This document shows, in pieces, positions 6,858 to 12,808 of a stretch of 12,808 nt of DNA. The first letter of the stretch is position 1. Each line of letters opens with the position of its first letter. The translations under genes and the position numbers were made by a program. This DNA comes from Comamonadaceae bacterium (lineage in GTDB: Bacteria; Pseudomonadota; Gammaproteobacteria; Burkholderiales; Burkholderiaceae_C), in contig CANCDA010000058.1 in assembly GCA_947374705.1 (NCBI GenBank), positions 1 through 12,808 on the forward strand, written 5' to 3'. The notes under the pieces are model-generated. The model saw nothing but the letters and a program-made list of their open reading frames with translations. It was not told the origin of the DNA and made no database searches.

Positions 6858-8207
6858 TCATGCCGACGGCATTCCCCCCAACCGCACCGCCGCCCTGCGC
6901 AGGTTGTCCAGCACCGGTCCGGCGACCCGATCCGGGAAGCCTTGGGGCAGTTCCCGCGAGACGGTGTCGATGACACTTTCAGTGCGCTCTATCAGCCCCT
7001 GCATCAAGTCTTCAGCATCCGCGCCCACGCCGCAGCGAGCGGCCATGGCGTTGAAGTGGCGGCGTTGGATTGCTTGCAGGCGGTAATGGCGGTTTTTGCC
7101 GCGCAGAGACATGGCCAGCCTGGCCTTTTGCCATGCCAGTTGGCCCGCGCCGTGGCCGATGACGGGCCAGGTGGAGATCACGTCGTAAAAGGGTGTGAGG
7201 CGGTACTGGCCTTGCTGTAGCAACTGGATGCTGAAATTTTTGGCGTGGCCATCGGTGGCCGCCAGCATCCAGAACAAGATTTGCGCCGTCATGAAGTCGC
7301 GTATATCTTGCGCGGCATTCACTGAGCCGTGCAAGACGTCGCAAATGCTTTCTATGCCGGGGCCGCCGTCGCTCTCGTACTTGAGGCTGGGGGGCAAGCC
7401 TCTGACCTGGCAAAAGTCTTCCTGCGGCAAGCGCATCCACCAATCGCCAGAGGGGTGAAGTCGGCGGTCAAATCGCTCTACACCCAGCACTTTTTGCTGC
7501 CCAAACCGCAGGATGGCTGCGCGTGGCACACGCAGGCCGAAGGCGGCCAAAATCCGCAGGCACAGCCATTCGTTTTCGACCGATGTGCTCATGTCCAGAC
7601 GGCCTTCGTTGCCCACGCGGCCCATGGGCAGCTTGAAGATGTGGGTGGTCGGCGTTGCGCCGCGCGGCAGCACCCACTGGTTTTGGTGCCACAGCAGTGC
7701 CGTTTTTTCTTGCGCACCAGCAATAGACAGGCGCAGATCGTCTTCACTGTCTTCTTGCATCCCCATCGCTCCAGGCGCAGTCACAAGGCGTTGCAAGAGG
7801 CGCTCGATTTGCGCTTCATTTAAAACATCGCCTTCAATACGGTCAAAGCCTTCCGGCCCCTCGTCTTCGCCCAGCAACTGCACGGCCCCCACACAGTCGC
7901 GCCCCAACTGCTGCAACAGGTCGAACGCCCGGGTGGACGCAGACCGGTAACGCTGGGTCAAGCGGCGGCGGATGGGTTCGCTATCGGGCAGTAGGTTGTC
8001 GAAGTAGTGGGTGACGATGTCGCCACGCAGGGGCAGATTGCCCGGTTGAAACGGCAGCGATAGCGACAGTGGCCTACCCTGCGGGGCGCTCACCCAAGAG
8101 GCGTCGTAGTGCAGCTCTGCCGCGCTGCGCGCAGGCATACGCCAGGTGGCGACGCGCTGCCCGTTGATCCAGACCGCGAGCGCGCGGCTGTGTGAGGGGC
8201 GGCCCAT
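6858..8207 (-). CDS. hipA: HipA serine/threonine kinase toxin
   Basis: The product is a 449-residue type II toxin kinase. E. coli HipA phosphorylates glutamyl-tRNA synthetase, blocking charging and inducing persistence. The catalytic set is complete: SIAGAQEKTALL (161-172) with S161 at the position of the autophosphorylated Ser150, GATPTTHIFKLP (183-194) with the ATP-binding lysine 192, PQEDFCQ (261-267), TDGHAKNFS (318-326) with catalytic D319, and YDV (341-343) with metal-binding D342. The frame is open upstream of the chosen start, but ATG 8207 is preferred because it begins two bases after the hipB stop and gives a length near E. coli HipA. It is cotranscribed with hipB and presumably autorepressed by HipAB. 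The gene appears intact and ends tail to tail with vapC. Confidence 0.94.
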   Translation of the reverse strand: MGRPSHSRALAVWINGQRVATWRMPARSAAELHYDASWVSAPQGRPLSLSLPFQPGNLPLRGDIVTHYFDNLLPDSEPIRRRLTQRYRSASTRAFDLLQQLGRDCVGAVQLLGEDEGPEGFDRIEGDVLNEAQIERLLQRLVTAPGAMGMQEDSEDDLRLSIAGAQEKTALLWHQNQWVLPRGATPTTHIFKLPMGRVGNEGRLDMSTSVENEWLCLRILAAFGLRVPRAAILRFGQQKVLGVERFDRRLHPSGDWWMRLPQEDFCQVRGLPPSLKYESDGGPGIESICDVLHGSVNAAQDIRDFMTAQILFWMLAATDGHAKNFSIQLLQQGQYRLTPFYDVISTWPVIGHGAGQLAWQKARLAMSLRGKNRHYRLQAIQRRHFNAMAARCGVGADAEDLMQGLIERTESVIDTVSRELPQGFPDRVAGPVLDNLRRAAVRLGGMPSA

Positions 8208-8209
8208 GG

Positions 8210-8476
8210 CTACCAGTCTGCCTTGTTGGTGGTGGCGAGTACTGCACTGGACGAGACTGTGGCCCGCTCTTGCACGATCAACTCCAACCCCAAGCGCTTG
8301 CACAGCGCCAGCAACTGCTCCACTTTCATGGCCTGCGTGTTGAGCTCCAGACGCGACAGGCTGGCCTGGCTCAGGTCGAGAAAGCCCGCCGCGTCGGCCT
8401 GCGTGAGCCCACGCCGCTTGCGAGCCGATTGCAGCATGAGGCTGAGCTGCGCTGGGGTGGTGATGGTTTGCTTCAT
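8210..8476 (-). CDS. hipB: HipB antitoxin, XRE-family DNA-binding repressor
   Basis: The 88-residue product has one XRE/Cro helix-turn-helix: ARKRRGLTQADAAGFLDLSQ (18-37) plus ASLSRLELN (38-46), the classic first, turn and recognition helices. It neutralises HipA and represses the hipBA operon. The C-terminal tail is polar and ends in tryptophan 88; E. coli HipB is also 88 residues with a terminal tryptophan that docks on HipA, so the interaction tail looks conserved. The short gap to hipA (stop TAG, two bases, ATG) indicates one transcript. The start ATG (8476-8474) has no clear Shine-Dalgarno; the leader contains operator O1, so translation may be nearly leaderless or low. Upstream lies the operator array. 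Confidence 0.93.
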   Translation of the reverse strand: MKQTITTPAQLSLMLQSARKRRGLTQADAAGFLDLSQASLSRLELNTQAMKVEQLLALCKRLGLELIVQERATVSSSAVLATTNKADW

Positions 8477-8480
8477 GATG

Positions 8481-8497
8481 TATGCGTTTGACGAGTA
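8481..8497. promoter_or_regulatory. hipBA operator O1
   Basis: The 17-bp site tatgcgtttgacgagta matches O2 at 14 of 17 positions. The right half ACGAGTA is exact; the left half is degenerate. It covers the predicted transcription start and the leader just before the hipB ATG. Confidence 0.65.
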
Positions 8498-8502
8498 TTT
8501 TT

Positions 8503-8531
8503 AATTTACTCGTTTAACGAGTAAATGTCAA
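8503..8531 (-). promoter_or_regulatory. hipBA sigma-70 promoter
   Basis: On the - strand a perfect TTGACA -35 box (8531-8526) is followed after exactly 17 bases by TAAATT (8508-8503), four of six matches to the -10 consensus. Transcription would begin near 8496, leaving about 20 bases before the hipB ATG. The 17-base spacer is occupied by operator O2, so repressor binding would block RNA polymerase directly. Confidence 0.75.
8504..8526. promoter_or_regulatory. hipBA operator O2, perfect 23-bp palindrome
   Basis: Two 11-base arms, ATTTACTCGTT and AACGAGTAAAT, are perfectly complementary around a single central T. The 17-bp core (8507-8523) is the best copy of the TACTCGT/ACGAGTA operator and sits between the -35 and -10 boxes, as expected of a HipB or HipAB binding site. 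Confidence 0.85.
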
Positions 8532-8532
8532 A

Positions 8533-8549
8533 TATTCGCATAACGAGTA
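8533..8549. promoter_or_regulatory. hipBA operator O3
   Basis: The 17-bp site tattcgcataacgagta matches O2 at 14 of 17 positions, with an exact ACGAGTA right half. It lies directly upstream of the -35 box. It is spaced 26 bp from O2, the same distance as O2 from O1. Confidence 0.65.
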
Positions 8550-8648
8550 AGCATGGTTGCTGCAAGATCTGGGGTGTGATGGCCTCACGCAGTGCTACGT
8601 CGCCCTTTCGCGGCAAAATAGCGACAACGTAATTCACCGGAGAAACTC

Positions 8649-9866
8649 ATGTCCAACCCCACTACCAACCCCATCGCAAATTCAATCGCCGATCCCATCG
8701 TCATCGTAGGCGCAGTCCGCACCCCCATGGGCGCATTCCAAGGCGACTTTGCCTCGCTCTCAGCCCATGACTTGGGTGGCGCGGCCATCAGGGCAGCGAT
8801 GGAGCGCTCGGGCGTTGCGCCTGAGCTGGTGGGCGAGGTGCTGTTTGGCAACTGCCTGATGGCGGGGCAAGGCCAGGCACCGGCGCGGCAGGCGGCGCTC
8901 AAGGGCGGGCTGCCCATCAGCGCGGGGGCGGTGACGCTGTCCAAAATGTGCGGCTCGGGCATGAAGGCGGCGATGTTCGCGCACGACATGTTGCTGGCGG
9001 GCACGCATGAGGTGATGGTGGCGGGTGGCATGGAGAGCATGACGAATGCGCCCTACCTCATGCTCAAAGGGCGCGGCGGCTACCGCATGGGGCATGACCG
9101 CATTTTTGACCACATGATGCTCGATGGCCTGGAAGACGCCTACGAGCCGGGCCGCTCTATGGGCACGTTTGGCGAAGACTGCGCGGCCAAGTACAGCTTC
9201 ACCCGCGAGGCGCAAGACCACTTCGCCACCACCAGCGTGCAGCGGGCGCAAGCGGCCACAAGCTCCGGCGCGTTTGCGGCGGAGATCACGCCCGTCACGG
9301 TCAAGGGGCGCAGCGGTGACACGGTGATTGCCATTGACGAAGGCCCGGGCAAAGTCAAGCTCGACAAGATCACATCTCTCAGGCCTGCGTTCAAAAAAGA
9401 CGGCACCATCACTGCGGCCAGCAGCTCCTCCATCAACGACGGCGCGGCCGCGCTGGTGATGATGCGGGCCTCCACCGCTGCCAAGCTGGGCGTCAAACCA
9501 CTGGCCCGCATCGTCGCCCACACCACGCACGCGCAAGAGCCCAACTGGTTCGCCACCGCGCCGGTGGGCGCGGTGAACAAGCTGCTGGCCAAGACAGGTT
9601 GGAGCGTCAAAGACGTGGATTTGTGGGAGATCAACGAAGCCTTTGCCGTGGTGCCCATGGCGCTCATGCATGAGCTGGGGCTGAGTCACGACATCGTCAA
9701 CGTCAATGGCGGTGCATGCGCATTAGGGCATCCAATTGGCGCGAGTGGTGCGCGCATCATGGTCACGCTGATCCACGCCCTCCAGGCGCGCGGCCTTAAA
9801 AAAGGCATCGCCACGCTGTGCATTGGCGGTGGTGAAGGCACGGCGCTGGCGCTGGAATTGCTCTAA
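8649..9866 (+). CDS. acetyl-CoA C-acetyltransferase (thiolase)
   Basis: The product is a 405-residue thiolase that condenses or cleaves acetoacetyl-CoA-type 3-ketoacyl-CoAs. Catalytic motifs are complete: nucleophile C101 in SKMCGSGMKA, NEAF (329-332), H361 in GACALGHPIGASGAR, and C391 in CIGGGEG. The SSINDGAAALVMM block (260-272) and the overall length fit the acetyl-CoA acetyltransferase (AtoB/PhaA/leucine-catabolic) group rather than the long-chain FadA group. A Shine-Dalgarno GGAGA (8639-8643) lies five bases before the ATG, so the short Asn/Pro/Ile-rich N-terminal extension (about residues 2-16), an imperfect repeat, is probably genuine. It abuts the AtuA-like gene with no gap, suggesting one catabolic operon. 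The exact chain-length preference cannot be read from sequence. No strong promoter is evident in 8551-8638. Confidence 0.9.
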   Translation: MSNPTTNPIANSIADPIVIVGAVRTPMGAFQGDFASLSAHDLGGAAIRAAMERSGVAPELVGEVLFGNCLMAGQGQAPARQAALKGGLPISAGAVTLSKMCGSGMKAAMFAHDMLLAGTHEVMVAGGMESMTNAPYLMLKGRGGYRMGHDRIFDHMMLDGLEDAYEPGRSMGTFGEDCAAKYSFTREAQDHFATTSVQRAQAATSSGAFAAEITPVTVKGRSGDTVIAIDEGPGKVKLDKITSLRPAFKKDGTITAASSSSINDGAAALVMMRASTAAKLGVKPLARIVAHTTHAQEPNWFATAPVGAVNKLLAKTGWSVKDVDLWEINEAFAVVPMALMHELGLSHDIVNVNGGACALGHPIGASGARIMVTLIHALQARGLKKGIATLCIGGGEGTALALELL

Positions 9867-11297
9867 GTGGCTCCCCCGTTTCGCATCGGCAATTGCGCCG
9901 GCTTCTCAGGTGACCGGGTGGACGCCGCTGGCCCTGTGGTCGATACCTTGATCGAACTCGGTGGCCCTTGCGCCATCTTCTTTGAAACCCTGGGCGAGCG
10001 CACAGTGGCCCTGGCGCAGCTGGAAAAGCGGCGTGACCCCAGCCGGGGTTACGAGCCTATGCTGGAGCGCTTGCTCGAACCTATTCTGCTGCGCTGCGCC
10101 CAGCACGGCATTCCCATCATCGGCAACTTTGGCGCGGCCAACCCGGCGGGCGCGGCTTTGCTGATTGCCAAGATGGCGAAACGTCTGGGTCTGCCTGATT
10201 TGAAAATCGGCGTGGTGTTTGGTGATGATGTGCGGGAGCGTTTGGACACATCGACGCATGCCGTCTATGAGGCCGACACCGGCCTGAACATGGGCGGCGG
10301 CAACATCGTGTCGGCCAACGCTTACCTGTCGGCTCAGCCCATGGTCGATGCGCTCAAAGCCGGTGCACAAGTGGTGGTGACGGGCCGCACGGGTGACCCC
10401 TCGCTGGCGTTGGCACCGCTGATTCACCACTTTGGCTGGGCCTATGACGACTGGGCGAAATTGGCCATCGGCGCCACGACCGGTCACCTGCTGGAGTGCG
10501 GCGCGCAGATCACGGGTGGCTACTACTTTGACCCCGGCTTCAAGGACATCCCCGACCCGGCCAATATTGGCTTCCCAATTGCCGAGGTGTACGCCGATGG
10601 CCGACTCGTCATCACCAAGGCGGCTCGCACCGGTGGTTTGGTCAATGAACAAGTGGTCAAAGAGCAATTGCTCTACGAGATTCACGACCCGGCCCACTAC
10701 ATCACGCCCGACGTGGTGCTGGACTTCACCCAGGTGCGCGTGCAGGCGCTGGGTGAGAACCGGGTGCAGGTCAGTGGCATGATCGGCAAGCCCGCGCCCG
10801 CCACCATCAAGGCCACGGTGTGTTTTGACGGCGGCTGGCTGGGCGAGGGAGAAATCTCTTACGCCGGGCCCAACTGCGTGGCCCGTGCCCGCGCTGCCGC
10901 CGAGGTGTTGTTGCAGCGCTTGAAAATTCGCCAACTCGATGTGCAGGCGCGCATTGATTTAATCGGCATCGCCAGCGTGCACGACGGTGACGGCGGTGTG
11001 CTGTGGCGCAACGCAGGACACAGCCAGACCAACAACGCTGCCTACAGCGACCCGCAAGACATCCGCGTGCGCCTGGCCGTCAGCGCCCGCACGCAAGACG
11101 ACGCCGACCAAGCCGCACGCGAAGCCCTGGCCCTGTACTGCTGCGGCCCGGCCGGTGGGGGGGGCGTGCGCTGGCGCACCACACAACGCATCCGAACGCA
11201 GTCGTATTTGATGTTGCCGCTAGACTTGGCTCCCAGCTGCACTGTGAAGAGCGCCACGGAGTTCGCCCAGGAAATTACCCCGGAGAGCGCAGCATGA
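9867..11297 (+). CDS. AtuA-family (acyclic terpene utilisation, DUF1446) protein
   Basis: The product is 476 residues and matches the DUF1446/AtuA core. The N-terminus FRIGNCAGFSGDR (5-17) resembles the family's glycine/asparagine-rich opening. Further conserved-looking blocks are GNFGAANPAGAA (86-97), TGLNMGGGNIVSANAYL (138-154), VVVTGRTGDPSLALAPL (169-185) and GHLLECGAQITGGYY (206-220). AtuA is required for citronellol/geraniol degradation in Pseudomonas, but its biochemical step is not well defined, and many homologues lie in other catabolic clusters. Pseudomonas AtuA is longer and carries a C-terminal extra domain that here is a separate gene. The GTG start immediately follows the thiolase TAA; its stop overlaps the next ATG (ATGA, 11294-11297). 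Function is inferred only. Confidence 0.82.
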   Translation: MAPPFRIGNCAGFSGDRVDAAGPVVDTLIELGGPCAIFFETLGERTVALAQLEKRRDPSRGYEPMLERLLEPILLRCAQHGIPIIGNFGAANPAGAALLIAKMAKRLGLPDLKIGVVFGDDVRERLDTSTHAVYEADTGLNMGGGNIVSANAYLSAQPMVDALKAGAQVVVTGRTGDPSLALAPLIHHFGWAYDDWAKLAIGATTGHLLECGAQITGGYYFDPGFKDIPDPANIGFPIAEVYADGRLVITKAARTGGLVNEQVVKEQLLYEIHDPAHYITPDVVLDFTQVRVQALGENRVQVSGMIGKPAPATIKATVCFDGGWLGEGEISYAGPNCVARARAAAEVLLQRLKIRQLDVQARIDLIGIASVHDGDGGVLWRNAGHSQTNNAAYSDPQDIRVRLAVSARTQDDADQAAREALALYCCGPAGGGGVRWRTTQRIRTQSYLMLPLDLAPSCTVKSATEFAQEITPESAA

Positions 11298-11656
11298 CGT
11301 CCCCCCTACTTTCTGATGACACCTTGGTCACCGTGCCCCTGCACAGCGTGGCCCATGGCCGTGCGGGTGACAAAGGCAATCGGCTCAACATCAGCGTCAT
11401 GCCTTACGACCCGGCCGCCTATGCGCTACTGGCCGAGCAGCTCAGTGAGGCCAAGGTCTTGGCGCTGTTCGCGCACCGCGGCGCGGCCCGCGTCACGCGC
11501 TACGACTTGCCGCTTTTGCCCGCCTTCAATTTTGTGATTGACGACGTGCTGGAAGGCGGCGTCAATGGCAGCCTGAACCTGGATGGTCACGGCAAGAGCA
11601 ATTCATTCATCCTGCTGGGCTTGCCAGTGACCGTTCCCCGGAAATTCGTGCGGTGA
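11294..11656 (+). CDS. AtuA-like C-terminal domain protein
   Basis: The 120-residue product corresponds to the small C-terminal (ferredoxin-fold-like) domain that follows DUF1446 in longer AtuA proteins. Recognisable blocks are LHSVAHGRAGDKGNRLNISV (16-35), the family's conserved GRSGDKG-type opening, and FVIDDVLEGGVNGSLNLDGHGKS with terminal LGLPV. Its frame is open far upstream, but ATG 11294 is the sensible start because it overlaps the AtuA-like stop by four bases (ATGA), giving translational coupling, and it begins the domain. A GGAGAGCGC (11282-11290) upstream can serve as ribosome site. It probably forms a complex with the upstream protein. No catalytic role is assigned. Confidence 0.8.
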   Translation: MTSPLLSDDTLVTVPLHSVAHGRAGDKGNRLNISVMPYDPAAYALLAEQLSEAKVLALFAHRGAARVTRYDLPLLPAFNFVIDDVLEGGVNGSLNLDGHGKSNSFILLGLPVTVPRKFVR

Positions 11657-11686
11657 CCAGCCGCGTAACGACGCTTACTTCGGCGC

Positions 11687-12673
11687 TTATTCCGGCACGA
11701 TGCCGGCCTCTTTGGTGATGCGGCCCCACTTGTCCACCTCACTCCTGATGACCTGGTCAAACTGCTCGGGTGTTCCACTCTGAATCTCAATGCCTGCACC
11801 GATCAGGCGCGTGCGCACATCGGGTTGCTTGAGCGCATCGTTGATGGCCCCATTGAGCTTGAGCACGATGTCTCGGGGCGTGCCCGCCGGGGCCAAAATG
11901 CCGCCCCAGGTGCTGGCGTCATAGCCCGCAAAGCCGGGGGATTCGGCAATCGTCGGTGTGTCCGGGAAGGCACTGGAGCGGTTGGCGGTGGTGACGGCGA
12001 TGCCGCGCAGTGCGCCTGATTTCACGTGGCCGCGAATCGCAGGCACGGGGTCAAAAATCAGCGACGTGCGACCGGCCAACAAGTCGGGGTGCGCGGCGGA
12101 GCTGCCTTTGTAGGGCACGTGCTGCATCTTGGTTTTGCTCATGCTCATGAACAGCTCTGCCGCCATGTGCAGTGAGCTGCCGGGGCCGCTCGACGCGTAG
12201 GCCACCTTGTCCGGGTTGGCCTTGATCCAGGCCACCAACTCGGTCACGTTTTTGGCGGGCACAGCGGGGTTCACCGCCAGCATCAGCGGCACCACATGGG
12301 TGTAGGCCACGGGGGCAAAGTCTTTGATGGGGTCGTAAGGCATGGCCTTGTACAAAAACTTGTTGGTGGCGTGGCTGGACGCCACGATCACCAGCGTGTA
12401 GCCATCGGGCACGCTCTTGGCGACAAAGTCGGTGCCCACGTTGTTCGATGCGCCGGGTTTGTTTTCAACCAACACGGCTTGACCCAGCGAGACGGCCATC
12501 TTCTCGGCCAGTGAGCGTGCAATCAAATCAATCGCCCCACCCGGTGTGGCGGGCACGATGATCTTGATGGCGCGTGTGGGGTAGCTCTGTGCTGCTGCTG
12601 GCTGGGCTGCGAGCATCGCCAGGAACGCCAGAAGTGGCAGTGGTGAGATTTTTAAAGAACGAATCAGTCGCAT
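11687..12673 (-). CDS. Bug/TctC-type tripartite tricarboxylate transporter substrate-binding protein
   Basis: The product is a 328-residue periplasmic solute-binding protein of the Bug family, greatly expanded in Burkholderiales, which capture carboxylates and similar ligands for TTT uptake or sensing. A signal peptide is visible: MRLIRSLK, a hydrophobic core to about residue 22, then AQPAAAQS with cleavage likely after A28. Mature-domain marks are YPTRAIKIIVPATPGGAIDL (31-50), VENKPGASNNVGTDFVAKS (69-87), PDGYTL (89-94), the MPYDPIKDFAPV region, and GKVAYASSGPGS-like NPDKVAYASSGPGSS. I start at ATG 12673 because AGGAGA lies seven bases upstream; an upstream in-frame ATG at 12703 would push the signal peptide inward. 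It is convergent with the AtuA-like pair, 30 bases apart. The ligand is unknown. Confidence 0.92.
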   Translation of the reverse strand: MRLIRSLKISPLPLLAFLAMLAAQPAAAQSYPTRAIKIIVPATPGGAIDLIARSLAEKMAVSLGQAVLVENKPGASNNVGTDFVAKSVPDGYTLVIVASSHATNKFLYKAMPYDPIKDFAPVAYTHVVPLMLAVNPAVPAKNVTELVAWIKANPDKVAYASSGPGSSLHMAAELFMSMSKTKMQHVPYKGSSAAHPDLLAGRTSLIFDPVPAIRGHVKSGALRGIAVTTANRSSAFPDTPTIAESPGFAGYDASTWGGILAPAGTPRDIVLKLNGAINDALKQPDVRTRLIGAGIEIQSGTPEQFDQVIRSEVDKWGRITKEAGIVPE

Positions 12674-12791
12674 GCCGCTGTCTCCTGTGGTGAACCGGGA
12701 CACCTTTGTACACCAAAGCGATTCCGGGTGAAAACACCAATGCCACCTTCATCCCATTGCGCTACATTCATTTTCAACAAGGATTCTCTCT

Positions 12792-12808
12792 ATGCTCAGT
12801 GCCTCAGC
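12792..12808 (+). CDS. start of a further gene (partial)
   Basis: An ATG at 12792 is preceded by AAGGA (12779-12783) with eight bases between, and the frame (MLSAS) stays open to the window edge. It is divergent from the Bug-protein gene. Only five codons are visible, so the product cannot be named. Confidence 0.5.

Noticed and set aside
6860..6872. ATGCC-GAC-GGCAT hairpin between vapC and hipA
   Set aside because: It is only five pairs, lies inside the hipA 3' coding end, and has no T-tract on either strand.
9906..10934. Long open frame (342 codons) on the - strand
   Set aside because: It is antisense to the AtuA-like gene; His/Gln/Arg-rich composition without domains marks it as a shadow.
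11692..11706. CCGGCA-CGA-TGCCGG hairpin as a convergent terminator
   Set aside because: It is a good six-pair stem, but it lies within the Bug-protein coding end and has no T-tract.
12704..12718. CTTTG-TACAC-CAAAG inverted repeat upstream of the Bug-protein gene
   Set aside because: The arms are five bases and the copy is single; this is expected by chance and no promoter fits it convincingly.

Overview
The window (12.8 kb, GC-rich, with short intergenic gaps and dense overlapping genes) looks like chromosomal DNA of a betaproteobacterium, most likely Burkholderiales/Comamonadaceae. This rests on the gene order glyS-gmhB-plsC-ygjP, a Bug-type tripartite tricarboxylate transporter binding protein, and the protein styles. 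The assignment is by recognition only; no search was run.

Region 1 (1-5909, all + strand) is housekeeping: the 3' end of glyS, then gmhB (heptose phosphatase of LPS synthesis), plsC (phospholipid acyltransferase), a YgjP/WLM-type zinc metallohydrolase, a PaaI-type hotdog thioesterase, a large membrane LTA-synthase-like sulfatase-superfamily enzyme, and a beta-carbonic anhydrase. The first four are almost contiguous and probably one operon with an envelope flavour.

Region 2 (5965-8550) is accessory. A small unrecognised two-helix membrane protein is followed, in the same frame after its stop, by what looks like the C-terminal piece of a VapB antitoxin whose DNA-binding half is missing. An intact VapC PIN toxin follows with a 4-base overlap. 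Facing it tail to tail is a complete hipBA module on the - strand. Its promoter carries three copies of a 17-bp operator spaced exactly 26 bp apart, the middle one filling the gap between the -35 and -10 boxes. This block of two toxin-antitoxin modules, one apparently eroded, is the most interesting part of the window.

Region 3 (8649-12808) is catabolic: an acetyl-CoA acetyltransferase-type thiolase, then an AtuA-family protein (DUF1446), then a separate small AtuA-like C-terminal domain protein translationally coupled to it. Convergent to them is a secreted Bug/TctC solute-binding protein. A further + strand gene begins at the very end. Together they suggest uptake and CoA-linked breakdown of an organic acid or terpenoid-like substrate, but no carboxylase or CoA ligase is present in the window to identify it.

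No rRNA, tRNA, CRISPR array, insertion sequence or convincing intrinsic terminator was seen.
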